Source: RBG-16-66-20 sp040752005
GTDB taxonomy: Bacteria; Pseudomonadota; Gammaproteobacteria; Burkholderiales; SG8-39
Direction: 5' to 3'
Assembly: GCA_040752005.1 (NCBI GenBank)
Contig: JBFMFX010000009.1
Location: forward strand, 65,893-129,892
DNA length: 64,000 bases
Below the pieces are notes generated by a model. The model searched no databases and was not told the origin of the DNA. It saw nothing but the letters and a program-made list of their open reading frames with translations. The translations under genes were made by a program, and so were the position numbers. Positions 40,752 through 51,180 of the stretch are shown here, piece after piece; position 1 is the stretch's first letter; the number at the start of each line of letters is the position of its first letter.

Positions 40752-42432
40752 CGCGCTCGCCCATCCGGGGCTGCTGCTCATCGTGGCGGCGATCGCGCTC
40801 GCGCCGCTGCGCGGCGCGGCGCGCACGGCGCTCGCGCTCGGCGCACCGCTCGCGGCGCTCGCGCTCGCATGGCAGATGGAGGAGGGCGTTCACTGGCGCG
40901 TGCAGTATCTCGGCATGGCGCTCGCGCCGTTCGCGGTGGACGCGCTCTCGCGTCTGTTCGCGATCGTCTTCGCGCTGATCGCGTTCTGCGGCGCGCTCTT
41001 TGCGCTCGGCCAGGAGCGGCGCGCCGAGCTGCCGGCGGCGTTCCTCTACGCCGGCTCGGCGATCGGCGCGGTGCTCGCCGGCGATCTCGTGACGCTGTTC
41101 GTTTTCTGGGAGGCGATGGCGGCGGGCTCCACGCTCGTGCTCTGGAGCACGGCAACGCCCGCCGCCTGGCGCGCGAGCCTGCGCTACCTGATGGTGCACC
41201 TCGCCGGCGGCACGCTGCTTATGGCCGGGATCGCGGCGCACGTGCTGCAGACCGCAGGTGCCGCGTTCGAGCCGATGCAGCCGGAGGGTCTCGCCCAGTG
41301 GCTGATCCTCGTTGCGTTCCTGGTCAACGCTGCGGCGTGGCCGCTCTCGGCATGGCTGCCGGACGCCTATCCGGAGGCGTCCTGGAGCGGGATGGTGTTT
41401 CTTTCCGCCTTCACCACCAAGACGGCGGTGTACGCGCTGCTGCGTGGCTTCCCCGGCACGGAACTCCTGGTCTGGATCGGGCTTGCGATGGTGTTCTACG
41501 GCATCGTGTACGCGCTGCTGGAGAACGACATGCGCCGCATCCTCGCCTACAGCATCGTGAACCAGGTGGGATTCATGGTCGCGGGAGCGGGCATCGGCAC
41601 CGAGATGGCGCTCAACGGCGCCGCCGCACATGCCTTCACCCACATCCTGTACAAGGCGCTCCTTCTCATGTCGGCGGGCGCGGTGCTTTACGCCACGGGC
41701 CGGCGCCAGTGCACCGAGCTCGGGGGACTGTGGCGCAGCATGCCGTTTACCTGCGCTTGCGGGATCGTCGGCGCGCTGTCGATCTCCTCGTTTCCTCTCA
41801 CCTCGGGCTTCGTCAGCAAGTCCATGATCGCCCAGGCGGCAAGCGACGCGCACCTCGCCACCGTCTGGCTGCTTCTCGCCGCGGCTTCCGCCGGCGTGTT
41901 CCTGCATGCCGGGATCAAGTTCCCGTGGTTCGTCTTCTTCCAGAAGGATTCGGGTTTGCGTCCGCCCGAGCCACCCTGGAACATGCGCGCGGCGATGCTT
42001 CTCGTTGCGGCGCTCTGCATCGGGTTCGGCATCGCCTACGAGCCGCTCTACGCGCTGCTGCCGTACCCGGTCGCTTACCGGCCCTACAGCGCCTGGCACG
42101 TCGTCGCGCAGTTGCAGCTTCTGCTCTTCTCGGGGCTTGCGTTCTTCGTGATGCTCGGGTGGCTGAAGCGCACGCGCACGATCACGCTGGATGTGGACTG
42201 GTTCTGGCGCGGGCTCCCGGTGCGGGCGGCTGCGCGCGGCGCCGTCCTGTGTGCCGTGGCGCTCGCCTTGGCCGAAAGGCGCCTGCGGGACATCTGCGGC
42301 GCGCTGGCGGCGCAGCTGCGGCGCACGCACGGGCCGCAGGCGGCGCTTGCGCGCACCTGGCCCACCGGCGCGATGGGCGCGGGCGTCATGGCGCTGCTGC
42401 TCGCGCTGCTGCTCTCGTATTACGCCCTGTGA
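40741..42432 (+). CDS. Third NuoL/M/N-type antiporter subunit
   Basis: 563 residues and the longest of the three, with about 15 helices. Conserved points are the glutamate in FVFWEAMAAGSTLVLW, the lysine in FLSAFTTKTAVYALLRG, AYSIVNQVGFMVAGAGIG, and HILYKALLLMSAGAVLY, with SFPLTSGFVSKSMI near the end of the core. It resembles MrpD-like subunits annotated as Na+/H+ antiporter subunit D. The C-terminal extension includes a further helix after an Arg-rich loop. It closes the operon; about 190 bases follow before sucC. No hydrogenase genes are linked, so an ion antiporter is more likely than an Mbh complex. Confidence 0.88.
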   Translation: MAASALAHPGLLLIVAAIALAPLRGAARTALALGAPLAALALAWQMEEGVHWRVQYLGMALAPFAVDALSRLFAIVFALIAFCGALFALGQERRAELPAAFLYAGSAIGAVLAGDLVTLFVFWEAMAAGSTLVLWSTATPAAWRASLRYLMVHLAGGTLLMAGIAAHVLQTAGAAFEPMQPEGLAQWLILVAFLVNAAAWPLSAWLPDAYPEASWSGMVFLSAFTTKTAVYALLRGFPGTELLVWIGLAMVFYGIVYALLENDMRRILAYSIVNQVGFMVAGAGIGTEMALNGAAAHAFTHILYKALLLMSAGAVLYATGRRQCTELGGLWRSMPFTCACGIVGALSISSFPLTSGFVSKSMIAQAASDAHLATVWLLLAAASAGVFLHAGIKFPWFVFFQKDSGLRPPEPPWNMRAAMLLVAALCIGFGIAYEPLYALLPYPVAYRPYSAWHVVAQLQLLLFSGLAFFVMLGWLKRTRTITLDVDWFWRGLPVRAAARGAVLCAVALALAERRLRDICGALAAQLRRTHGPQAALARTWPTGAMGAGVMALLLALLLSYYAL

Positions 42433-42562
42433 GCGTTCGCCGGCGCATGCCGGCCCCCGGCGCCGCGCCCGCGCCATGGCACCGCGAGCCGGGCGAAGAG
42501 CGGGCGTGCGGCGGCGTCGCGGTCCGGCGCCGGCGGCGCGCCGAGTTCTTGACTTTTCTCAT

Positions 42563-42590
42563 TTGTCCGGGCGCGTTCCGCCGCTACACT
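42563..42590 (+). promoter_or_regulatory. Possible sigma-70 promoter for sucCD
   Basis: TTGTCC (42563-42568) and TACACT (42585-42590) are separated by 16 bases and lie about 30 bases before the sucC start, inside an unusually A+T-rich patch. TTGACT at 42549 is a better -35 box, but its spacing to TACACT is too long. Only a sequence-pattern call. Confidence 0.35.
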
Positions 42591-42618
42591 GCGCGGCTCC
42601 AACCTGCGGGGGGAGAGC

Positions 42619-43793
<1,175 letters not shown>

Positions 43794-43797
<4 letters not shown>

Positions 43798-44675
43798 GCA
43801 TCCTCATCAACCGCCACACGCGCGTGGTCACGCAGGGGATCACCGGCAAGACCGGGCAGTTCCACACGCAGATGAGCCGCGCCTACGCGAACGGCCGCGA
43901 ATGCTACGTGGCCGGTGTCAACCCGAAGAAGGCGGGCGAGAGCTTCGAGGGCATCCCGATCTTCGCCACCGTGCGCGAGGCAAAGGAAAAAACCGGCGCC
44001 AACGTCTCGGTGATCTACGTGCCGCCGGCGGGCGCGGCGGCCGCCATCTGGGAGGCGGTCGAGGCCGACCTCGATCTCGTCATCTGCATCACCGAGGGCA
44101 TCCCGGTGCGCGACATGATCGTGGTGCGCGACCGCATGCGCAAGCAGAACCGCAGGACGCTGCTGGTCGGCCCCAACTGCCCCGGGGTCATCACTCCCGA
44201 CGAGATCAAGATCGGCATCATGCCCGGCCACATCCACAAGAAGGGGCGCGTCGGCGTCGTGTCGCGTTCGGGAACACTGACCTACGAGGCGGTGGCGCAG
44301 CTCACCGAGCTCGGCATCGGCCAGTCCACCGCCGTCGGCATCGGCGGCGACCCGGTGAACGGCTTGAAGCACGTGGACGTGCTCAGGATGTTCAACGACG
44401 ACCCGGACACCGACGCCGTCATCATGATCGGCGAGATCGGCGGCTCGGACGAGGAAACTGCCGCCGAGTGGGTGAAGGCGAACATGAAAAAACCGGTGGT
44501 CGGCTTCATCGCCGGAGTCACCGCCCCGCCCGGAAAGCGAATGGGCCACGCCGGTGCCATCATCTCCGGCGGCAAGGGCACCGCGCAGGAAAAGCTCGCG
44601 GTGATGGAGGCCTGCGGCATCAAGGTGACGCGCAACCCGGCGGAGATGGGCAAGCTGCTCAAATCGGTGCTGTAG
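43794..44675 (+). CDS. sucD: Succinyl-CoA ligase (ADP-forming), alpha subunit
   Basis: 293 residues. CoA-binding Rossmann domain with QGITGKTGQFHT, then ICITEGIPV, VGPNCPGVITP, and the phosphohistidine loop GHAGAIISGGKGTA, whose histidine carries the phosphate between ADP/ATP and succinate. It partners SucC from the overlapping upstream gene. A stretch of about 170 bases without an obvious terminator follows before the next gene. Confidence 0.96.
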
Positions 44676-44821
44676 CCTGGGGCCTGCGCTTCGGCAGCCG
44701 TCGAGATTGTCGTCCGGGGCGCGGGCGCGGTTTGCCGCGCGGCATGGGGCCGCGGACGGGCAAGCCGCTCGAGCACGCCGCTCCTTGTCCTGCGCAGGCG
44801 AAGGTCGGGATCCTTGAAAAT

Positions 44822-44838
44822 TGAGCGTCGGACGCTCA
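44822..44838. promoter_or_regulatory. Perfect 8-1-8 palindrome ahead of DUF4143 ATPase gene
   Basis: TGAGCGTC, G, GACGCTCA: a perfect inverted repeat ending ten bases before the ATG at 44849. TTGAAA just upstream (44814-44819) could act as a -35. The position fits an operator, or a stem in the mRNA leader that would mask the ribosome binding site. No candidate regulator is adjacent. Confidence 0.5.
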
Positions 44839-44848
44839 GAATGCAAGG

Positions 44849-46003
44849 ATGCTGGCCCCCCGCATTCCCCGCCCGGCGCTGCTCGAGGCGCTGCGCGCGG
44901 CGCTGCGCGACAGCCCGGTCGTCGCGCTGCTCGGGCCGCGCCAGTGCGGCAAGACGACGCTCGCACGCCAGCTGGCGGGGCCGCGGGCGGAGTATTTCGA
45001 CCTCGAGGATCCCGCGGACGCGGCGCGCCTCGAGCAGCCGGCGAGCGCGCTCGCTCCGCTGCGCGGCCTTGCCGTCATTGACGAAGTGCAGCGCGCGCCG
45101 CAGCTGCTTGAGGTGCTGCGCGTGCTCGCCGACCGCAAGCCGGTACGGACCCGGTTTCTGCTCCTGGGCAGCGCCGCGCCCGAGCTGGTGCGACGCGCAT
45201 CCGAGACGCTCGCCGGCCGGGTGGCCTTCGTGGACATGGGTGGCTTCACCCTGGAGGAAGTCGGCGCGGCCCGCCTGCGGCGGCTGTGGCTGCGGGGCGG
45301 ATTCCCGCGCGCCTTCCTGGCCGCCACGGAGAACGCGAGCCAGCGCTGGCGGCTGGACTTCGTGCGTACCTTCCTCGAGCGCGACATCCGCGGGTTCGGT
45401 TTCGACGTACCGGCGCCGATGTTGCGGCGCTTCTGGATGATGCTGGCGCACTATCACGGCGGAGTCTGGAACGGATCCGAGATCGCACGCTCGCTCGGAG
45501 TGGCGCACAGCACCGTGCGCCGTCACCTCGACATCCTGGAAGGGGCCATGATGGTGCGGGTGCTGCAGCCCTGGCATGAGAACCTCGCCAAGCGGCAGGT
45601 GAAGTCGCCGAAGGTGTATCTGCGCGACTCGGGGTTGCTGCACGCGCTTCTCGGCATCGCGGACTGGCGCGGGCTCGAGCGCCATCCGAAGCTGGGCGCT
45701 TCCTGGGAGGGGTTCGTGCTCGAGCAGGTGATCGGCCGCGCCGGCGCGCGCAACGCCTATTTCTGGGCGACGCAGGCCGGCGCGGAGCTCGACCTGCTGC
45801 TCTTCAGTCGCGGCCGGCGGCTCGGTGTGGAGGTGAAGTACGCCGATGCGCCAAGGCTCGCGAAGTCCATGGCGGTGGCGATGCGCGACCTCGGCCTGGA
45901 GCGCCTGTATGTCGTGCATCCGGGCGAGGCGCGCTACGCGCTCGGGCCGCGCGCCGAGGCGATCGGTCTTGCCGCGTTGCTTGGCGAGCTTCGGCGCCGA
46001 TGA
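44849..46003 (+). CDS. AAA ATPase with DUF4143 domain
   Basis: 384 residues. Walker A is GPRQCGKTT (29-37), Walker B is LAVIDEVQRAP, and a sensor-like Ser lies in LLLGSAAPEL. The DUF4143 part follows, with a winged-helix-like GSEIARSLGVAHSTVRRHLDIL and the nuclease-like C-terminal core ELDLLLFSRGRRLGVEVKYA (restriction-endonuclease-fold pattern ELD...EVK). Proteins of this type are common, often in accessory regions, and their roles are mostly unknown. Its ATGA overlap with the BenE-type transporter is odd. A palindrome lies just upstream. Confidence 0.9.
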   Translation: MLAPRIPRPALLEALRAALRDSPVVALLGPRQCGKTTLARQLAGPRAEYFDLEDPADAARLEQPASALAPLRGLAVIDEVQRAPQLLEVLRVLADRKPVRTRFLLLGSAAPELVRRASETLAGRVAFVDMGGFTLEEVGAARLRRLWLRGGFPRAFLAATENASQRWRLDFVRTFLERDIRGFGFDVPAPMLRRFWMMLAHYHGGVWNGSEIARSLGVAHSTVRRHLDILEGAMMVRVLQPWHENLAKRQVKSPKVYLRDSGLLHALLGIADWRGLERHPKLGASWEGFVLEQVIGRAGARNAYFWATQAGAELDLLLFSRGRRLGVEVKYADAPRLAKSMAVAMRDLGLERLYVVHPGEARYALGPRAEAIGLAALLGELRRR

Positions 46004-47211
46004 GCCTTGAAAAGCCCCTGCTGCCGCTGCCGGCGGTGCGGCGCCTGGCCGCCGACTTCGGCGGTGCCTACGCGGCCAGCGCGCTCGTCGCCTTCATCTT
46101 CGCAGCCTCCGGCCCGGTGGCGGTGATCCTCGCCGTCGGCGCGCGCGGCGGGCTCTCCGAATCCGACCTCGCGTCCTGGATCTTCGGCTCGTTCTTCGCC
46201 AACGGCCTGCTCTCGATCGCTTTTTGCCTGCTGTATCGCCAGCCGCTCGTCTTTTTCTGGACGATTCCCGGCGCGGTGCTCGTGGGGCCGGCACTGGCGC
46301 ACCTTTCCTTTGCCGAGGTGATCGGCGCCTATCTCGCCACGGGTCTGCTCATGCTCGTGCTCGGTGCCTCGGGCTGGGTGCGCCGGGCGATGGAAGCGGT
46401 GCCGATGCCGATCGTGATGGGCATGGTCGCCGGCGTGTTCCTGCGCTTCGGCCTCGACCTGGTGTACGCGATGCGCGACGATTTTCCAGTCGCTGCGCCG
46501 ATGGTGGCGGCGTTTGTCGCGCTCGCCCTCTGGCAGCGCGCGGCGCGGCTCGTGCCGCCGCTCATCGGCGCGCTTGCCGCCGGCGGGATCGCGATCGCGG
46601 CGCTGGGCCGCTTCGAGCCGGCCAGCGCGCTCTTTTCGTTCGCTGCGCCCAATCTGTATGCGCCCGCGTTCTCCTGGCAGGCGATGGTCGAGCTGGTGGT
46701 ACCGCTTGCGATCACGGTGCTGGTGGTGCAGAACGGCCAGGGCGTGGCGGTGCTCACCGCCGCAGGCCACAAGCCGCCGGTCAACGCGGTCGCCGCCGCC
46801 TGCGGGCTGTGGTCGCTCGCCACCGCGTTCGTCGGCACGGTGTCCACCTGCCTCACCGGGCCGGTGAACGCGATCCTTGCGGCGAGCGGCGAGCGCGAAC
46901 GCCAGTACACCGCCGGGATCGCGGTCGGGGTGCTCGCGCTCGCCTTCGGCGCGATGTCGCCGTTCTTCACGCGCCTTCTGCTCGCCACGCCCCCCGCCTT
47001 CGTCGCCGCCCTCGCCGGGCTGGCGATGCTGCGGGTACTGCAGACCGCGTTCAGCATCTCCTTCGGCGGGCGCTTCACGCTCGGGGCGCTGGTGACCTTC
47101 CTCGTCACCGTCGCCGACGTGCCGATCCTCAACGTCGGCGCCGCGTTCTGGGGCCTGGTGTTCGGCGCCCTGGTATCGGCGCTGCTCGAACGGGGAGATT
47201 TCAGGCGCTAG
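46000..47211 (+). CDS. benE: BenE-family benzoate/H+ symporter-like protein
   Basis: 403 residues, 11 to 12 membrane helices of the BenE/NCS2-like fold: FFWTIPGAVLVGPALAHLSF, MPIVMGMVAGVFLRF, NGQGVAVLTAAGHKPPVNA and TAFVGTVSTCLTGPVNAILA are typical. Benzoate is the textbook substrate, but no aromatic-degradation genes are adjacent, so the substrate is uncertain. Its start overlaps the ATPase stop. Its 3' end overlaps the convergent ligase gene by 11 bases. Confidence 0.88.
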   Translation: MSLEKPLLPLPAVRRLAADFGGAYAASALVAFIFAASGPVAVILAVGARGGLSESDLASWIFGSFFANGLLSIAFCLLYRQPLVFFWTIPGAVLVGPALAHLSFAEVIGAYLATGLLMLVLGASGWVRRAMEAVPMPIVMGMVAGVFLRFGLDLVYAMRDDFPVAAPMVAAFVALALWQRAARLVPPLIGALAAGGIAIAALGRFEPASALFSFAAPNLYAPAFSWQAMVELVVPLAITVLVVQNGQGVAVLTAAGHKPPVNAVAAACGLWSLATAFVGTVSTCLTGPVNAILAASGERERQYTAGIAVGVLALAFGAMSPFFTRLLLATPPAFVAALAGLAMLRVLQTAFSISFGGRFTLGALVTFLVTVADVPILNVGAAFWGLVFGALVSALLERGDFRR

Positions 47212-50020
47212 ATCGGGCCGGCGCCAGGTCCGGCTCGCCGCAGTGACGCAGGATCTCGGCGCGCACCGCGTCGCGCAGGCGCACTGCCGCCGCCCAGTCG
47301 GCACCCTCGGGCGCGATCGGCGCACCGAAATGCACGCTCACTGGCACCCGCCGCAGATACCAGGTGCCGTCGCGCATCACCGAACGCACCCCGCGCAGCG
47401 CGACCGGGACCACCGGAACGCCCGCGGCCGCGGCCGCCTGGAAGGCGCCGGTGCGGAATTCCATCAGGCCGGCGTTGCGCGTGAGCGTTCCTTCAGGAAA
47501 GACGATGAGCGAGGTGCCGCGGCGCGCGGCCTCGGCGAGTTCGCCTGCGTGCTCGGCACTCTTTGCCACCTCGAAGCGCTCGACGAAAAGCGTGCCGAAG
47601 CCGGCGAGCAGCCGCCTCATCAGCCAGTTGCGGAGAAATTCGCGCTTGGCGACGAAGGCGTAGCCACGGTAGTCCGCGAGCAGCGCGAGCAGCACCACCG
47701 GGTCGAGATAACTCGTGTGGTTGACGGCGAGCACCACCGGCCGCTCGCGCGGCAGGTTCTCGAGGCCCGAGGCGAGCACCGGGATTCCCGCCAGGCGCAG
47801 GAACCAGCGCGAGGCGAAGCTGCCGATCGCCCAGCAGGCGGGCACCGGCGCGGTGAGCGCAGCGACGAAAGCGATTGGAAAGGCGAGGGCGAAGACCACA
47901 TAGCCGCGCAGCGCAAAGGCAAGTCCTGCGAACGTCCGCAAGAACCGGCGCAACTGCGGCGCGGCGCCGGCGAGCATCAGGCGCGCGAACTGCAGCCACA
48001 CCGGCTGCGGCTTCACCGCCGCCGATCCGCGCTCGTAATACTCGCGCGCCGCGTTGCGGCGGATCTTGCCGCTGGAGGTCTTCGGCACCGTTCCCGGCGG
48101 CGCGAACACGATGTCGTCGGCCGGTCCGCCGATCAGGTTCACCGCCAGCTCGTTGATCATGCGCCGCAGGGCGTCGTGACGCGAGGTGTCGGCCTCGCGC
48201 ATCTCGGCGAGCACCACCACGCGCTCGGTGCCGCTGGCTGCGTCGCGAACGCCGAACACCGCGACGCAGCCGCGCCGCACGCCGGCGAGATTGCCTACCG
48301 CCTGCTCCAGCTCGTAAGGACTGATGTTGCGGCCGCCGCGGATGATGAGATCCTTTTCGCGCCCGGTGAGGAACAGATGGCCGTCGGCGAGATAGGCCCG
48401 GTCGCCGGTGTTGAGCCACTCGCCGGAGAAGAGCTTCCTTGTCGCTTCCGGATTGCGGTAGTAGCCCGAGGTCGCCGACGGACCGCGGAACTGAAGCGCG
48501 CCCTCCTGGCGCTCGGGCAGCTCCAGCCCCGCCGCGTCCACCACCCGCACGTAATGCCCCGGGATCGGCGTGCCGCAGCCCACGAACCTGAGCGGCGCCG
48601 GATCGTCGGCCCGGGCGGGTACTGCCTCGCCCCTGCGCGTGAAGGTTTCGCGGTCCACGCGGTCAATGCGCCAGGGCTCGCCCGGCGGGGTGAACGCGAG
48701 CCCCACTGCGCACTCGGCGAGGCCGTAGACCGGGGCAAGCGAATTGCGGCGAAAGCCCCATCGCGCGAAGCGCTCGGCGAACCCCTCCAGCGTTTCCGGC
48801 AGCACCGGTTCGGCGCCGTTGAACGCGAAGCGCCACGAGGAAAGATCCATGCCTTCCATGTCCTCGTCGGCGATGCGGCGCAGGCAAAGCTCGTAGGCGA
48901 AGTTGGGGCCGCCGGAGATCGTGCCGCGGTGCCGGTGGATCGCGTGCAGCCAGCGCGCGGGCCGCGCGAGAAACGCGAGCGGCGACATCAGCACCACCGG
49001 AAAACCGAGATACATGGTCGCGAAGCAGCCGCCGATCAGGCCCATGTCGTGGTAGAGCGGCAGCCAGCTCACGAACACATCCTGGTCGGTCGCCTTCGCC
49101 GCGGCCGCCATCGCGCGCACGTTGGCGAGCAGGTTCTCGTGCGTGAGCACCACGCCCTTGGGGTTGCCGGTGGTTCCGGAGGTGTACTGCAGGAACGCGA
49201 TGTCGCCGGCGCGCGCGGCGTGCGGCACGTAGCGGCCGCCGCCTTCGAGGTCGGCGGGCACGAGCACGCCGCGCATCGTCTCCACCTGCGCGCGCAGCAG
49301 CCACGCCAGCGCCTTCGCCTCCGGAATCGTGACCATCAGGGCCGCGCCCGCGCTCCTCAGGATGCCGACGTGGCGCGTCATGTGGTCCTCGATGGTCGAG
49401 AGCCGCGCCGGCGGATAGAGCGGCACCGGAATCGCGCCCGCGATCAGCGCGCCGTAGAAGCAGTAAAGGTACTCCTTGCACGTCGGCAGCATGATCGCCA
49501 CCCGCTCGCCAGGCGCGAGCCCGGCCGCGGCGAGCCGCGCCGCGTAGCCGGTCGCGCCTTCCCACAGCGCGCGATAGGTGATCGGGACGGCGGTGTCCTC
49601 GTCGTACAGGTGCACGGTGAGCCGATCCGGCTGGCGCTCGACGTGGTATTCGAGCGCCTCGACGAGCGTCTGCGCATGCGCCGGCGGCCGCACGGCACCG
49701 CCGCGCGCGAGGCTCGCGACGCTCGTGTCGGTCGCACGCGGGGCGGCGCCGATGCTCGAGGCGAGAAAGCGCAGCAGATCGCGCGGCGTCTCGGCGGTCG
49801 CGAGCGCCTGCTCCGGAAGGCTCGCGCCGAAGGCGCGCTCCAGGCGCAGCATCAGCTCGACGCGTGCGAGGCTGTCCAGCCCCAGTTCCTTCTCCAGCGA
49901 GGAGTCGAGCGTGGCGTGCGGCACCAGGCCCGGGCGCGCCTCGCGCGCCACCGCCGCGACGATCTCCAGCACGCGGTCGGCTTCGATCGGCGGGCGCGCG
50001 CTCGCGGCGGGGTCACTCAT
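47201..50020 (-). CDS. ACP / fatty-acyl-AMP ligase / PlsC acyltransferase fusion
   Basis: 939 residues with three modules. Residues 15-95 are an acyl-carrier domain, with the phosphopantetheine serine Ser50 in LGLDSLARVEL. Residues about 115-690 are an AMP-forming fatty-acid ligase of FAAL/long-chain type (FLQYTSGTTGNPKGV, LPLYHDMGLIGG, GYYRNPEAT, NTGDRAYLADGHLFLTGR, KTSSGKIRR). Residues about 740-930 are a PlsC/LPLAT acyltransferase (NHTSYLDPV, FPEGTLTR). Together they could activate a fatty acid, hold it as a thioester and transfer it to a glycerolipid or similar acceptor. The start ATG at 50020 is well set. It is divergent from the cyclic-nucleotide-binding gene. Confidence 0.92.
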   Translation of the reverse strand: MSDPAASARPPIEADRVLEIVAAVAREARPGLVPHATLDSSLEKELGLDSLARVELMLRLERAFGASLPEQALATAETPRDLLRFLASSIGAAPRATDTSVASLARGGAVRPPAHAQTLVEALEYHVERQPDRLTVHLYDEDTAVPITYRALWEGATGYAARLAAAGLAPGERVAIMLPTCKEYLYCFYGALIAGAIPVPLYPPARLSTIEDHMTRHVGILRSAGAALMVTIPEAKALAWLLRAQVETMRGVLVPADLEGGGRYVPHAARAGDIAFLQYTSGTTGNPKGVVLTHENLLANVRAMAAAAKATDQDVFVSWLPLYHDMGLIGGCFATMYLGFPVVLMSPLAFLARPARWLHAIHRHRGTISGGPNFAYELCLRRIADEDMEGMDLSSWRFAFNGAEPVLPETLEGFAERFARWGFRRNSLAPVYGLAECAVGLAFTPPGEPWRIDRVDRETFTRRGEAVPARADDPAPLRFVGCGTPIPGHYVRVVDAAGLELPERQEGALQFRGPSATSGYYRNPEATRKLFSGEWLNTGDRAYLADGHLFLTGREKDLIIRGGRNISPYELEQAVGNLAGVRRGCVAVFGVRDAASGTERVVVLAEMREADTSRHDALRRMINELAVNLIGGPADDIVFAPPGTVPKTSSGKIRRNAAREYYERGSAAVKPQPVWLQFARLMLAGAAPQLRRFLRTFAGLAFALRGYVVFALAFPIAFVAALTAPVPACWAIGSFASRWFLRLAGIPVLASGLENLPRERPVVLAVNHTSYLDPVVLLALLADYRGYAFVAKREFLRNWLMRRLLAGFGTLFVERFEVAKSAEHAGELAEAARRGTSLIVFPEGTLTRNAGLMEFRTGAFQAAAAAGVPVVPVALRGVRSVMRDGTWYLRRVPVSVHFGAPIAPEGADWAAAVRLRDAVRAEILRHCGEPDLAPARSSA

Positions 50021-50029
50021 CGGAGCGTC

Positions 50030-50041
50030 GAGTGTACACTC
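50030..50041. promoter_or_regulatory. 12-base perfect palindrome in divergent spacer
   Basis: GAGTGTACACTC lies ten bases upstream of the ligase ATG and 22 bases before the start of the cyclic-nucleotide-binding gene. It could be an operator serving either gene, but the short length means a chance match is possible in 64 kb. Confidence 0.35.
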
Positions 50042-50063
50042 CGTTGCGGGAGGAAATCGCCCG

Positions 50064-51089
50064 TTGCCGCCGCAGCCGCCGCCCGGCCCGCTCGCGAAAC
50101 TGCTTCCGGTCGCGCGCCCGGTGTCGTTCGTCAGGGGCGCCCTGCTCGTGCGGCAAGGCGCGCCGACGCGGGGCGCGTTCCTGATCGGTTCGGGCGAAGC
50201 CGAGGCGCGCGTCGCGCTGCCCGGCGGCGGCTCGCACGCGGTGGCGCACTTCGGTCCCGGCGACATGTTCGGCGAGATGGCGCTCATCGAGCGCGGTACC
50301 TGCTCGGCGAGCGTGGTCGCGCTCACGGGAGTGGACGGATGGTTCGTCGCGCGCGACGACTTCAGGGCGCTCGTTGCGGGCCGGGATCCGCAGGCGCTCG
50401 AAATGCAGCGCAGGATTGCGCGCACGCTCGCCGAGCGGCTGCGCGCGCTCAATGCGCGCGTCGCCGAATGGCCCGCGGCCGAAGACCGGCCGGCAGGCCA
50501 TCCGCCGCCCGCCTCCGATCCGCTTGCGGCCGCGCCGCGCTCGCGCCGTGCCTCGTTCGACTGGCGCGCGTTTCTGCCGTTGCTCGCGTTCTTCGAGGGC
50601 TTCGATCCGGACGCGATGGACGAGATCGCCGCGATCGGGCAGGTGCTGGAACTGGAGCGCGGCGCCTGGGTGTTCGCCGAAGGGTTGCCCGCCACGGCCG
50701 CGTATCTCGTCGTGCGCGGGGCGGTCGAGGTGCTCGCCCGCGCCGGTGGGCGCGAGCGGCGCGTCGCGATCGCCGGACCGGGCGAGCTGGTCGGCTACGT
50801 CGCGCTGCTCACCGGCGAGCCGCACGGGGCCAACGCGCGTGTGCGCGAGGCGGCGTGCCTGCTGGAGTTCGCGCGCGCGCCGTTCCTGGCGATCTACGAG
50901 GGCAACTCGGCCACCACGGTGAGCCTGCAGCACGCGATCCATCGCAGCCTGCTGCGCTCGATCGCGCGCACCAACAGCCGGCTCGCCCGGCTGGTCGCCC
51001 ACGCGCGCCTGGAGCACTCGGCGCGGCAGGCCGAAGCGCTCGAGCTGGCGCGCGCTCAGGCCGAGATGGCGACGCTCGCAGGCGCCTGA
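50064..51089 (+). CDS. Tandem cyclic-nucleotide-binding domain protein without DNA-binding domain
   Basis: 341 residues from a TTG with an excellent ribosome binding site (GGGAGGA, 50048-50054). Two CRP-like beta-barrel domains lie at about 16-125 and 165-295. The first has a good phosphate-binding cassette, GDMFGEMALIERGTCSAS, with the Arg that grips cAMP or cGMP. The second, ELVGYVALLTGEPHGA, lacks it and may not bind. No helix-turn-helix follows; the tail is a helical, coiled-coil-like segment. It may therefore regulate a partner protein rather than DNA. The DUF427 cyclase at 24.6 kb is one possible source of ligand. Confidence 0.87.
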   Translation: MPPQPPPGPLAKLLPVARPVSFVRGALLVRQGAPTRGAFLIGSGEAEARVALPGGGSHAVAHFGPGDMFGEMALIERGTCSASVVALTGVDGWFVARDDFRALVAGRDPQALEMQRRIARTLAERLRALNARVAEWPAAEDRPAGHPPPASDPLAAAPRSRRASFDWRAFLPLLAFFEGFDPDAMDEIAAIGQVLELERGAWVFAEGLPATAAYLVVRGAVEVLARAGGRERRVAIAGPGELVGYVALLTGEPHGANARVREAACLLEFARAPFLAIYEGNSATTVSLQHAIHRSLLRSIARTNSRLARLVAHARLEHSARQAEALELARAQAEMATLAGA

Positions 51090-51180
51090 AACCGCGCCGC
51101 ACGCAGGTTCGCCGGCGCGGGCAGAAGCCGCCTTCCTTCGACCGCCTGCACCGCGAGATCAGCAAAGTAAACGCGGGCCG

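Noticed and set aside
34949..42432. Membrane-bound hydrogenase or complex I cluster
   Set aside because: No hydrogenase large/small subunit, NuoB/C/D or NuoH homologue is present among the genes; subunits E, F and G point to an Mrp-type antiporter.
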